Of a stretch of 64,000 bases of DNA, positions 55,718 to 64,000 are shown in pieces. A model generated the notes under the pieces. The model made no database searches, had not been told where the DNA came from, and saw only the letters and a program-made list of their open reading frames with translations. The DNA is taken from contig JASANZ010002217.1 of NCBI GenBank assembly GCA_030849805.1, positions 1 through 64,000 of the forward strand, read 5' to 3'. The translations under genes were made by a program, and so were the position numbers. Positions within the stretch are counted from its first letter, which is position 1, and every line of letters starts with the position of its first letter. This DNA comes from Sergeia podlipaevii (taxonomy: Eukaryota; Euglenozoa; Kinetoplastea; Trypanosomatida; Trypanosomatidae).

Positions 55718-56530
55718 ATGGAAATCGCCGCTCAGTTGGCCGCACGACTTCACGGTGGCATGAACGTCTACAGGTCACGTGCGGCTTGCCTCAGCGTTTT
55801 GCAGAGTGTGGAGAAAGCCCGGCCGCAGTGGTGGGATGGGCGGTGCTCGTCTTTCGTCCGAGCGGTGGAGGAGACGAGCACAACCCTTTCTGTACCGCGC
55901 AAGCATCCCGTGCTGGTACTTGAAGGCTTGGATGGTGTAGGAAAGACGACTGTGTCATGCGCGCTTGCGAAGAAGTTGGACGCAACCATCGTGCGTACTC
56001 CACCTGTTGAGTGGACGGATGTGCGTGAGAACTGCAGAGTCCGTGAGGAATATGTGGCGCGTGCCTTCTATTCAGCTGCCAATTACTTGGCTGCGGAATG
56101 CATCTTCAACGCGGCGCAGGGATCTCTGGTCATTGTGGATCGATGGTGGTGTTCAACATGTGTCATGGCGCTTGCGCACCAGTTTACGATGGCGACGCTA
56201 CCCCCAGAGGGTAGCAGTGTGTACACGTGGCCTGAGGACCTCCCACAGTTTGACATGGGGTTTGTGCTGCGCGTGGATGAATCTATCCGGCTGGCGCGCA
56301 TTCATAGGCGGGCACCAGAGGACGCCGAGGAGAGGCAGCTGTCTGCGCGTGATGAGATGCGCGCGGTTGCGATGGAGGCCTATCGTCGTACGCATTTGCT
56401 GCAGGAGGTGGACACTCCAACTTCGTATGTGGCGGTCAATCACATTTTAGAAATTATGCGTCGTGCAGGGAGTCACTATGATGCGAAGCCGTTTACAGCA
56501 GCTGAGTTGGCCTCTGTATCTCCTTTCTGA
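55718..56530 (+). CDS. UMP-CMP kinase 2 (CMPK2)/thymidylate kinase-like protein
   Basis: 270 residues from MEIAAQLAARLHGGMNVY. The P-loop is EGLDGVGKTT (69-78), followed by the DR(Y/W)W motif in VIVDRWWCST and a lid-like region (IRLARIHRRAPEDAEERQLS). Diagnostic stretches AFYSAANYLAAECIFNAA and TWPEDLPQFDMGFVLRVDES closely resemble human CMPK2 (AFYSLGNYIVASEIAKESA, YQWPEDLLKPDLILLLTV), more than classical thymidylate kinase. It should phosphorylate pyrimidine (d)NMPs, probably in mitochondria. The first 60 residues are a helical extension without clear presequence character. Synteny fits a nucleotide kinase gene beside FUT1. Confidence 0.85.
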   Translation: MEIAAQLAARLHGGMNVYRSRAACLSVLQSVEKARPQWWDGRCSSFVRAVEETSTTLSVPRKHPVLVLEGLDGVGKTTVSCALAKKLDATIVRTPPVEWTDVRENCRVREEYVARAFYSAANYLAAECIFNAAQGSLVIVDRWWCSTCVMALAHQFTMATLPPEGSSVYTWPEDLPQFDMGFVLRVDESIRLARIHRRAPEDAEERQLSARDEMRAVAMEAYRRTHLLQEVDTPTSYVAVNHILEIMRRAGSHYDAKPFTAAELASVSPF

Positions 56531-56892
56531 GCAGTACTCATAGTGACACGTGGCTGCAGTGGCTGGGCTAGCGGCCGTGGTTTTATCTTTTAGTCGGCCA
56601 GTTATTAGTACCTTCCACACTGAAATCTCCAGCAGGGCATCATATACCTTGTTGAACCTCCTCACACACTTACACAGAGACAAAAAGAGAACAACAACAA
56701 CAACAACAGCAGCGGCAATAAAGGCAGTGATGGTGTTGTTCTGCAGCTGCCACCTGTAAAGGCATATATTAATGTTTTGTGCGTCTGTGCAATCCTAAAA
56801 GCTCTCCAATGATAAATATTGCTTTTGTTTTATAATTTTGTTCCAATTTTTGCCACCCAAAAGAACATCCTTCTTTACAAGCAAGTAGATTT
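56531..56892. other. Intergenic region with AAC repeat
   Basis: A short (AAC)n run at 56691-56710. No supported gene. Confidence 0.6.
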
Positions 56893-57576
56893 ATGGCTCT
56901 TGCCACCACTACTGATGGCAGCAGCGGCCACCTAGTGAAACTGCTCCCCATGGCAGCAGTAGCAGTTGGCGCATTGTGCGTATGGAAAATTGCCAAGACG
57001 TGCTCTGTGGACGTGCACCCCAAGTGTATCACGGTTGTCTATGACACGCGCAGACGATCTGTGCTGTGCACCTCTGCCGATAAGGAGGCTCCTTGCGAGA
57101 GCCTGCCCCGCATTGGCCACTTTCGCCCGTTGTTGTACTTGGGCAGCGGATTGCTTTCAGGTCGTTCGCTCGTTATCGTCCCCCCATCTTCTTTTTTTGC
57201 TGCCTTTACGTTACCTAGAAGTGTGTTTACCGATCCTGGTGAGACCGTGGACTGTGTAATGGAGAACGTCCCGGTATCAGACGGCGCTGTCAACGTGGTA
57301 CTGACCGTACGATATAAGATACCGTTTGGCCAAATAGAAAGATACTTGGCGGCAGTGGGGCCGTCACCTCCAAACGAGGTGATCGCTGTTGCAGCTGCTC
57401 ACGTTATGCGGGTGCGTGGGCCAGAGCTCTCTGTTGGAATTTTACTCAACAAGTCGCGGCGTGATGCTGTTTTTTTAGAGACGTACAAGGCCCATCTGGC
57501 GGCAAAACTGATATCAGAGGCAGCTGTGGACGTATCAGAGGTTATTGTTGAAAACATAGAGCTTCTCAACGACTAG
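56893..57576 (+). CDS. Membrane-anchored SPFH/prohibitin-like protein
   Basis: 227 residues from MALATTTDGSSGHLVKLL. One N-terminal membrane helix (MAAVAVGALCVWKIA, about 20-35) is followed by a domain of alternating strands: KCITVVYDTRRRSVL, RSLVIVPPSSFFAAFTL, NVVLTVRYKIPFGQIERYLA and a C-terminal helix ending in VSEVIVENIELLND. The order resembles the SPFH/Band-7 fold of prohibitin and stomatin, where a strand ending near the helix is followed by an LNDI-type close. The match is general and not tied to a subfamily. If right, it would sit in a mitochondrial or plasma membrane assembly. Moderate-to-low confidence. Confidence 0.6.
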   Translation: MALATTTDGSSGHLVKLLPMAAVAVGALCVWKIAKTCSVDVHPKCITVVYDTRRRSVLCTSADKEAPCESLPRIGHFRPLLYLGSGLLSGRSLVIVPPSSFFAAFTLPRSVFTDPGETVDCVMENVPVSDGAVNVVLTVRYKIPFGQIERYLAAVGPSPPNEVIAVAAAHVMRVRGPELSVGILLNKSRRDAVFLETYKAHLAAKLISEAAVDVSEVIVENIELLND

Positions 57577-58106
57577 GAACAAGATGGTGAGTGAGTGAGT
57601 GAGTGAGTGAGAGAGAAAAGAAACCAAAATTCCTGTAGCGCCAAATAGATGGATGATTGTTTTGGCAATCTATCTCTCAAAAAAAAAATTGTGCCCGCCT
57701 GCTGACTTTATATGATGGTGATTAGTATTACTTACTCTGCTTTCTGTATTTGATATTTCACATTTGACAATTAAAAAAAATATGCATCTGTACATGTATG
57801 CAATAGCATCAATGACATGGGAGCCGTTGGCTGCAAGTATTCATCAATGAACCACTAAAACTAAAACAACTTTTTTTTTGTTTATTTTACTTGGCGCACG
57901 CTTTGCTTCACTATTTCGTTTTGAATTCTTGTTTATCTTTGTGCTAAGTAGCCCACTAAAACGAATTGTCGCACACCGAACTTACATTAGACAGAGACGC
58001 ACATTGGTGCACATATTTGATATGCATACGAAACGTATTTTTTTTTCCCTTTTCTGCTTCTTTTTTTAAAACATCCTCCAGTTAACCATTTGCTTGACTG
58101 AGGCAC
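57577..58106. other. Intergenic region with GAGT repeat
   Basis: A GAGT tandem repeat at 57588-57612 just after the stop of the preceding gene. T-runs near 57870-57880 and 58038-58047 can serve as acceptor tracts. No supported gene. Confidence 0.6.
57588..57612. repeat. GAGT tetranucleotide repeat
   Basis: About six GAGT units, non-coding, 10 bp after a stop codon. Confidence 0.9.
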
Positions 58107-59732
58107 ATGTCAGCGGTTACTCTCTTGAGAAATCCAGCCCCTGACGTTAGCACCCATGAGTGGCATCCTGCTGGGATTGACCAGCTGACGAGAGACAACA
58201 AACTCACCTCACTACCCTTTTGGGTTCACAATGCAACGATGCGCACCCATCAGTTCAAACTGATCATCCTGAAAGGCCTTGTTGCAGCCAAGGACCCCTC
58301 TGAGGATTCCTATGGCCTTTTACTGGAGCTCATACCTCCACCAGATGATCCGAGCGTTGCCGGGGCAGACAAGATGACGGAGGGCTCATCCAACGAGCGG
58401 TACCCCTACGGATGCACTGTCACAGTGCAGGTTGTAAATCATCAGGACAACAATCAGAGCATCACAACCAGCGAGACGGCCGTGCTAGATGCCACCAACC
58501 TACAGCTTAGCTTTGCTGATTTGATATCATCTCGCGTGGCGCGCTCTTCAGCGTTTCTGTCCAATGATGAGCCGGCAGCGCTGACTATTCGGTTGTGTAT
58601 ACGCACTGGAGTAAATGTGATTGCACAGCATCTCACGAGCACGATTGCGTCGCTGTGGAGTAGCGTGTCGAAGTCGGTCACACAGCTCGTACAAGAGACG
58701 GAGCAGGTGTATCACGAGGTGCGCGCGGAAGTAGCACAGCATCAGCAGCAACAGCAACAGCAGCAGCAGCAGTGTGCAAAGGTACCTTGGGATGCAGTGC
58801 CACCGCTTTGGCAGTCCCGCGCTGATGAGTGGCGCTCCTTCACTCGCGACGTTCTCTTTGAGGATGAACGTACATTTCTTTGTGGACCACCACAAGAGGG
58901 CTTTTCCGCAGACCAAAAGGCACTTCTGCTGCAGGAAAGTCTCAATCCCACCAGGGTGGCTAACGCATACAGTCAGTTTGATTTTGATCGTGATGTACAT
59001 GAGGGGTTGCTAGCTACTCCAGCGATACGAGCGCAGCGTTACCGCCTCGTGCCTGCGCGAATCCGCGAGGAGACGTTTTGGGCCAACTATTTTTGGCGAG
59101 TAGCTTGTGGGGCCATGTGCGAGCAACCTAGTCAAGTTACCGCACTGCTGAGTGTGCTGAACGCACCGGATTCTACTGCCTTGCCAGGCTCATTACTGCA
59201 GAAAAAGCAGCAGCTAAGGGAGTCAACACAAGTCGCCGCGGATAGTAGCGGCGGCGACATGCCAAATGCCATAAAGATTGAATCACTGTTGAAAGATGCG
59301 GAGGAGGCGGCGAAGCTCTTACACGAGTGCGTCTTGTCCTACAGCGCAGAGGGAGGTGGACATCTTCTTGCCGCCGTATCTGCCAGCACCTGTGAAAGCT
59401 ACATACATCAGGTGGAGCCTCTCTACACGCAAGGTACCGGCTTCTCTGACGAAACAGTTTTGCTGCTTGGCGCAACACTCCAAAAGCTACGCACTGTTTT
59501 GGCGGAGTATCAGCGCACCGTCGCTGCAAAGCCGCGTGACACTGCGGTGGAGAACGTCGTCCCTCTTGCTAGTCCGGTGAGGGAGGGCGCTACACTTGCG
59601 GACGTGACTGAGACATCACCGGGGGCAGCGGAGACACCTGGGAAGAGCTCATCAAATGCTGCACACGTGGTGTTTCCTAAGATGCCTTGGGAGGAGGAGG
59701 AGGAGGAGGGGGAGTGTACGTCGCACAAGTAG
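58107..59732 (+). CDS. BSD-domain protein
   Basis: 541 residues from MSAVTLLRNPAPDVSTHE. A BSD domain is visible at about 245-335, ending in the signature RYRLVPARIREETFWANYFW (L-V-P-x-x-V/I-x-E-x-x-F-W-x-x-Y-F). Before it, an 11-glutamine run (about 213-223) interrupts a helix. The N-terminal 200 residues are beta-rich and lack a recognised domain. After BSD comes a helical region and an acidic C-terminus (PWEEEEEEGE). BSD domains occur in TFIIH p62 and in synapse-associated SYAP1-type proteins. The single BSD after a long N-terminus, with no p62-type PH domain recognised, favours the SYAP1-like type, but I do not assign it. Confidence 0.85.
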   Translation: MSAVTLLRNPAPDVSTHEWHPAGIDQLTRDNKLTSLPFWVHNATMRTHQFKLIILKGLVAAKDPSEDSYGLLLELIPPPDDPSVAGADKMTEGSSNERYPYGCTVTVQVVNHQDNNQSITTSETAVLDATNLQLSFADLISSRVARSSAFLSNDEPAALTIRLCIRTGVNVIAQHLTSTIASLWSSVSKSVTQLVQETEQVYHEVRAEVAQHQQQQQQQQQQCAKVPWDAVPPLWQSRADEWRSFTRDVLFEDERTFLCGPPQEGFSADQKALLLQESLNPTRVANAYSQFDFDRDVHEGLLATPAIRAQRYRLVPARIREETFWANYFWRVACGAMCEQPSQVTALLSVLNAPDSTALPGSLLQKKQQLRESTQVAADSSGGDMPNAIKIESLLKDAEEAAKLLHECVLSYSAEGGGHLLAAVSASTCESYIHQVEPLYTQGTGFSDETVLLLGATLQKLRTVLAEYQRTVAAKPRDTAVENVVPLASPVREGATLADVTETSPGAAETPGKSSSNAAHVVFPKMPWEEEEEEGECTSHK

Positions 59733-60175
59733 TGGCGTGTGCGTTACGTTTCATATTATAGTGCTACACGCATAGTGCAAGAGCGATTATCTTCATGGTA
59801 CGGTGAGACATTACTGTGCTCCTATTTTTTTTTTTCTCTTTAGTTCTCGTTGTTGTTTGACTACATTTGCTATTGTTTAGCGCACAACGATTGGCGTTGA
59901 TAAAAGAAGCGAAAATAAAAAAAGCTGTCCTCTGCTAATAACTTTTGTGATTGCTTTTTTTCTCCATGTGCGCTTGATTCATTCCAAATAGAATCTGGGC
60001 GATCCTTAAAAAATAAATAAATATATTGTAGTTCATTTATCTTCCTCTTGTTTGCACCAACTCTTCTGCTTGTGTATCTTTATATATATATATATATATA
60101 TAAACATTTGTAGTGCATTTAGTAGCGGCGCTTCGAGGCTTTGCGTAACAGAATAATACGAAATAGAGTGAACGT
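59733..60175. other. Intergenic region with TA repeat
   Basis: (TA)n at 60081-60102 and a T-run near 59825-59835. No supported gene. Confidence 0.6.
60081..60102. repeat. TA dinucleotide repeat
   Basis: Eleven uninterrupted TA units in the spacer upstream of 60176. Confidence 0.95.
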
Positions 60176-60835
60176 ATGAGGAGACTAGGCCTCACAGCAG
60201 CAGCTTTGCCTCTGTTTGCTCGCTGTATCGGTACGAGTGGCCGCGTGACGAATGAAGATAGGCGATGGTGGTTAATTCACTTAGAGTGCGCGCCAGACAT
60301 CACCCCTGGAACGTTTGTCTCCTGGCTTGACTGCTGCGGCACCCACACAACTAAGAAGTTAATCGAGCGCAATCTATGGACGATTGAGCAGGTGGCGGAG
60401 CTGACGTCCGATCAGGTAGATGAGCTGAAGTACAAGGAAGGTTGCCTAAAGATGGATGTTGTGTGGGAACACGCCCGCACTATCCTCACTCCGCTGCGAC
60501 AGCGGGAAGTGACTGGAGGGGTAGAGTCTGAGTTACAGAGCCGTATCTTGGCTCTGCGGAAGAAGAGAGAGCTGGAGCGTCGTCGCGAGGAGATACTAAA
60601 GGAACGCTCAGACGTCAACGAGAAGCGGGAGGCTGCCCTGCAGAAGCTAAGGGAGACGATTGCTGCGAAGAAGGCGGCACTGCTGAAGCGACAGCAGCAG
60701 GCACAATCGGGCTCTAATACGCCTGGCGCGGGCACTAAATCTGGTAATAGCAGTACTAGTAGCAGCGCTGAAGAGGCAGCGGATGATGGAGTGGCTGGTG
60801 CGATGGACAAGATGAAGGCGGATGCAGCAAAATAA
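60176..60835 (+). CDS. SAM-like domain protein, probably mitochondrial
   Basis: 219 residues from MRRLGLTAAALPLFARCI, a good mitochondrial presequence. A compact helical domain (about 50-105) with WLDCCGTHTTKKLIERNLWT and LTSDQVDELKYKEGCLKMDV has the SAM-like layout. A charged coiled coil (about 120-170, KKRELERRREEILKERSDVN) and a Ser/Gly/Ala-rich tail follow. The fold and length would suit a mitochondrial RNA- or ribosome-associated protein, but no family is recognised. Confidence 0.75.
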   Translation: MRRLGLTAAALPLFARCIGTSGRVTNEDRRWWLIHLECAPDITPGTFVSWLDCCGTHTTKKLIERNLWTIEQVAELTSDQVDELKYKEGCLKMDVVWEHARTILTPLRQREVTGGVESELQSRILALRKKRELERRREEILKERSDVNEKREAALQKLRETIAAKKAALLKRQQQAQSGSNTPGAGTKSGNSSTSSSAEEAADDGVAGAMDKMKADAAK

Positions 60836-61423
60836 ACTGCATGATCACACTTTGACTTTCCCCGAAATCTGCGCTCGAGCATCAAGGGCGGACGGGAGAA
60901 GGAGTATGAGAGAGAGAAGAAGAACATAAGCTATTGTGCACCTTGATTGGATAATAACCCTTTCAGTTGTGCTGTGATATGATGTGCGATACTGGATGAT
61001 AGTAGTGATACTACATTTACGTTGCATGCGCACTCTCTTTCGTTTTTCTCTCTCTTTTAGTGAGACTCGCACATTCCCTTTTCTTCTTCCCTTCATGTGT
61101 GCCGAGAGAGAGAGAGGGCTAAGTTGGATCTTTTGTTTCTATTCACCCATAAGAAACGCAAAAATAAAATAAATTAAGTACCCGCAAAGGAGCATAGGAT
61201 TGAGAAACTATATATTTTGCTGTGAGGTCAACTGTCAATTGCTATTGCTATTTTCAATTTTTTTTTTTTTGTGCGTGTCACACCCCCCCTTTTTTTTTCT
61301 TCTTCTTCTTTCACTCGCTTGCTAGTATAATCTTAATCGCTAGCTATCTATCAAGCAACTATATTCATATCTAGGAATTTATCTTACCGTAACTTACCTT
61401 ATCTTACCCTATCTCATTTCGCA
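60836..61423. other. Intergenic region
   Basis: 588 bp with a T12 run at about 61259-61270 and a CT-rich stretch at 61283-61310 that may supply the acceptor of the carboxylase gene. No supported gene. Confidence 0.6.
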
Positions 61424-63418
61424 ATGCCCAAGCCTATTTTCGATAAGGTTCTCGTTGCAAACCGCGGCGAGATCGCCTGCCGTGTCATGACGACATGCCG
61501 TCGTCTTGGCATTAAGACGGTCGCCGTGTACTCGACTGCCGATGAGCAGGCCAAGCACGTCAAGATGGCCGATGAGGCCGTTTGCATTGGCCCCCCTCCC
61601 TCCGTTGAGAGCTACCTCCGCATTGATAAAATTGTGGACGCATGCAAGAAGACAGGCGCACAGGCCGTGCACCCCGGCTATGGCTTCCTGTCCGAGAACG
61701 GTGAGTTCCAGAGCGCTCTTCAGAAGAGCAACATCATCTTTGTGGGCCCTGATGCCCACTCGATTGAGGCCATGGGCGACAAGATCGAGTCTAAGCGCCT
61801 TGCCCGCGACGCTGGCGTGACCTGCATTCCTGGTTTCATCGGTGAAGTGAAGACGCACGAGGACGTGCTCAAGTTTGCCAATGAGGTCGGCTATCCCGTG
61901 ATGATTAAGGCTTCCGGCGGTGGTGGTGGTAAGGGTATGCGTGTTGCCTTCAACGACAAGCAGTGCGTCGAGTACTACGACCTGTGCAAGGAGGAGGCCA
62001 AGGCCGCCTTCAACAGCGACAAGATGCTCGTCGAGAAGTTCATTGAGAACCCCCGCCACATTGAGATTCAGGTGATTGCTGATCGCAAGGGCAACACCCT
62101 GTACCTCCCTGAGCGTGAATGCTCTATTCAGCGCCGCAACCAGAAGGTGATCGAGGAAGCCCCCTCTGTGCTGCTAGACCCCGCCACCCGCAAGGCTATG
62201 GGTGAGGAGGCCGTCGCCATGGCTCGCGCCGTGCAGTACGTCAGCGCCGGTACTGTCGAGAACGTTGTGAATCCCCAGAAACAGTTCTTCTTCCTTGAGA
62301 TGAACACCCGCCTTCAGGTGGAGCACCCCATTACCGAGGAGATTACTGGCGTCGATCTTGTGGAGCAGATGCTTCGCGCCGCCGCTGACTTGCCTCTCAG
62401 CATCACCCAGGACGACGTGAAGATCAACGGTCATGCTACGGAGGCTCGCGTGTACGCCGAGGACCCTACAAAGAACTACTTCCCATCTATTGGTCGTCTG
62501 AGCATGTACCAGGAGCCCCGCGGCGACGGCGTTCGCTGCGACTCTGGTATTACTGAGGGGTCCCAGATTTCCGTATACTACGATCCTCTCATTTGCAAGC
62601 TGACGACCTGGGGCAAGGACCGTGCCGAGTCTATCACGCGCATGGAGAAGGCTCTTGACGAGTATGTCATCCGTGGCCTTCGCCAGAACATCTGCCTGCT
62701 GCGTGATGTGATCACCGAGCCTCGCTACCAGCGCGGTGAACTGACGACCAACTACCTCGTTGATCAGTACCCCAATGGTTTCAAGAAGGCTGAGCTGACC
62801 AAGAGCGAGAAGATCACCATATTCCGCGCCGCCGCGTGCGCACGCATAAAGCGAGACAACGTGTTCGAGACCGGGACCGCCGTCAAGGAGGCCCAGTACT
62901 ACGTCTCCATAGGCTCGAAGCAGGAGGACGAGACTCCCGTGTATGTGCGCCATGTCGGTGAGTCCAGCTTCGAGGTGGCTGAGAGCAAGGCAGGACCATT
63001 CCAGAAGATTGAAGTGGACTGGAAGGTCAACTTCCCCATCATTCGTATGAACGACGGCAAGAGCGAGACGGTGCTGCAGTTCTGGGGCACCAACGAAGCC
63101 AGCTACGGCATTCAGATGAAGGGTACAACGTTTGACGTGAACGTACTAACCGACCTCCAGTCTGTGCTCAGCCGTTTCGTTCCCGAGGTTAAGGTGGGTG
63201 GCAATGCTAAGCAGGTTCTTTCTCCAATGCCCGGCGTGATTGTGGGTCTGAAGGTTAAGGCTGGCGACAAGGTTGTTGCTGGCGCTGAGCTTCTCACCCT
63301 GGAGGCCATGAAGATGCGTAACAAGATCCACAGCGAAATCGATGGCGTCATCAAGTCTATCAACGTGAAGATCGGCGCCACTGTTGAGGACAGCGAAGTC
63401 CTTGTTGAGTTTGAGTAA
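61424..63418 (+). CDS. PCCA: Propionyl-CoA carboxylase alpha chain (biotin carboxylase)
   Basis: 664 residues from MPKPIFDKVLVANRGEIA. The biotin carboxylase domain (1-450) shows VLVANRGEIACRVM, QAVHPGYGFLSEN, the ATP-grasp glycine loop SGGGGKGMR, ERECSIQRRNQKVIEEAPS and FLEMNTRLQVEHPITEE. The C-terminal biotinyl domain has EAMKMRN with the biotinylated Lys630. The sequence is closer to human PCCA (KMADEAVCVGP, QAVHPGYGFLSENKEF) than to methylcrotonyl-CoA carboxylase. It carboxylates propionyl-CoA to methylmalonyl-CoA with the beta subunit, which is not in this window. There is no obvious N-terminal presequence. I recall this carboxylase as L. major chromosome 1 gene 0050. Codon bias is strong and GC-rich, consistent with high expression. 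Confidence 0.93.
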   Translation: MPKPIFDKVLVANRGEIACRVMTTCRRLGIKTVAVYSTADEQAKHVKMADEAVCIGPPPSVESYLRIDKIVDACKKTGAQAVHPGYGFLSENGEFQSALQKSNIIFVGPDAHSIEAMGDKIESKRLARDAGVTCIPGFIGEVKTHEDVLKFANEVGYPVMIKASGGGGGKGMRVAFNDKQCVEYYDLCKEEAKAAFNSDKMLVEKFIENPRHIEIQVIADRKGNTLYLPERECSIQRRNQKVIEEAPSVLLDPATRKAMGEEAVAMARAVQYVSAGTVENVVNPQKQFFFLEMNTRLQVEHPITEEITGVDLVEQMLRAAADLPLSITQDDVKINGHATEARVYAEDPTKNYFPSIGRLSMYQEPRGDGVRCDSGITEGSQISVYYDPLICKLTTWGKDRAESITRMEKALDEYVIRGLRQNICLLRDVITEPRYQRGELTTNYLVDQYPNGFKKAELTKSEKITIFRAAACARIKRDNVFETGTAVKEAQYYVSIGSKQEDETPVYVRHVGESSFEVAESKAGPFQKIEVDWKVNFPIIRMNDGKSETVLQFWGTNEASYGIQMKGTTFDVNVLTDLQSVLSRFVPEVKVGGNAKQVLSPMPGVIVGLKVKAGDKVVAGAELLTLEAMKMRNKIHSEIDGVIKSINVKIGATVEDSEVLVEFE

Positions 63419-64000
63419 ACTTCCAACTTCTTCCCCCTCTCTCTTCAGCGTCTTTAGATACATTGAGGTAAAGGGAAAGCAAAAGAAAGATTCATTCCTT
63501 TATGATTACGCATCTTTTCTTGTGCACTTACGTGTATATGAGATGCTCATTTATTTTTAGTTACTAACCCTATTATTATTATTATTTTACTCCCTCTCCT
63601 TTTTTTTTTTTGATAACTTGCAGTTGTTTTTCTTTTTCTTCTTTTCTTCTGTTTTTTCTTCTTTCTTTTTGTTGTTTTGAAATTGCTCACCGCCATGGCA
63701 ATGGTAAAGAAGAAAGACTGCGTGGGAGTGAACGGTCAGACGTGTAGGCGTGGGTGTACGGGTTTGCTCGCTTATTACGCTGCTGCGAGAGGTGGTTTAA
63801 TCTTTTTAGTAATCACCTGAAGCCGTTTTCTGGCGACAAGTGTATCTTAAAGTGCACATGCCAAGGAATGGGAACCCTATTACAATCATGCAATTTCAAC
63901 AGATGATTCTTTTTGTTTGTTTGTATTTTTTTTTATATACTCAATTTTATTTTTCTCCCTCACACACGTTTACTTTTTAATTTTTCTTTTCACTTTCTCT
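63419..64000. other. 3' flanking region of carboxylase, to window end
   Basis: 582 bp, pyrimidine-rich with (ATT)n at about 63572-63588 and several T-runs. A 41-codon ORF at about 63695 lacks an upstream AG in its T-tract and was not accepted. The next gene is outside the window. Confidence 0.6.

Noticed and set aside
61409..62059. Long open frame antisense to the carboxylase
   Set aside because: Reverse-complement shadow of a strongly codon-biased gene, on the wrong strand for this unit.
62174..62953. Second long antisense frame inside the carboxylase gene
   Set aside because: Same reason as above: mirror of GC-rich codon bias, with no recognisable domain.
63695..63820. 41-codon ORF beginning MAMVKKKDCVGVNG downstream of the carboxylase
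   Set aside because: The pyrimidine tract before it contains no AG before the ATG, and the first AG falls inside the ORF. No recognisable product.
1..64000. tRNA, rRNA, snRNA genes, CRISPR arrays, transposons
   Set aside because: I saw no cloverleaf, rRNA, direct-repeat array, reverse transcriptase or transposase signature. Small structured RNAs such as snoRNAs could be missed by eye.

Overview
This 64 kb window comes from a trypanosomatid (kinetoplastid) nuclear chromosome. All eleven genes on the left lie on the minus strand and all thirty on the right lie on the plus strand. They form two divergent polycistronic units separated by one strand-switch region at about 17.5-18.1 kb. No gene needs an intron. 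Intergenic spaces are 0.3-1.0 kb and full of long T/pyrimidine tracts followed by AG, as expected for spliced-leader trans-splicing acceptors. Several products are kinetoplastid-typical: an ARM/PH/coiled-coil KKT17/18-like kinetochore protein, an acidocalcisomal exopolyphosphatase, a CAFS monothiol glutaredoxin and a GT11 fucosyltransferase. The gene set and order (ribosomal S7-like, RAE1, exopolyphosphatase, thioredoxin, fucosyltransferase, biotin carboxylase) match what I recall of Leishmania major chromosome 1. I cannot name the species. One assembly gap (N) sits in a poly-G tract at 50.48 kb.

Left unit (minus, 17.5 kb down to 1): RAE1-like mRNA export factor, a probable signal-peptidase SPC25-like protein, a mitochondrial pyruvate carrier subunit, a charged N-terminus/C-terminal-membrane protein, the KKT17/18-like protein, a small mitochondrial-type protein, TMEM208/SND3, an 808-residue helical protein, an 826-residue coiled-coil protein, a DNA polymerase X-like protein that has lost all three catalytic aspartates, and the 5' end of a ribosomal eS7-like gene.

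Strand-switch region (17.49-18.09 kb): it holds a C12 run and a G11 run about 100 bp apart, so each divergent unit has a G-tract on its own coding strand. It sits in a broad AT-rich zone (about 14-21 kb) that also covers neighbouring genes. It is the likely bidirectional transcription start and a candidate replication origin.

Right unit (plus, 18.1-63.4 kb): FAM210-like protein, exopolyphosphatase, SERF-like small protein, twin-CX9C protein, RluA-type pseudouridine synthase, tandem-GNAT protein, thioredoxin, enkurin, beta-helix protein, PICH/ERCC6L-like SNF2 ATPase, small membrane protein, degenerate cyclophilin, CUE-CCCH-SMR protein (Cue2/N4BP2-like), arsenate-reductase-like pseudo-phosphatase, Cwc21 splicing factor, ClC chloride/proton transporter, acylated MGNCC protein, Sm-like protein, small conserved-looking ORFs, a tandem paralogous pair, glutaredoxin, a candidate micro-ORF, fucosyltransferase, CMPK2-like kinase, SPFH-like membrane protein, BSD-domain protein, SAM-like mitochondrial protein and propionyl-CoA carboxylase alpha. 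As usual in kinetoplastids, neighbours are transcribed together without being functionally related. Mitochondrial proteins are nevertheless numerous.

The most interesting signals are three enzyme-fold proteins with lost catalytic residues (Pol X-like, ArsC-like, cyclophilin), the CCCH-bearing SMR nuclease candidate, the diverged tandem pair at 49.4-52.4 kb, the C/G-tract strand-switch region with its AT-rich surroundings, and a fucosyltransferase with no room for an N-terminal mitochondrial presequence.
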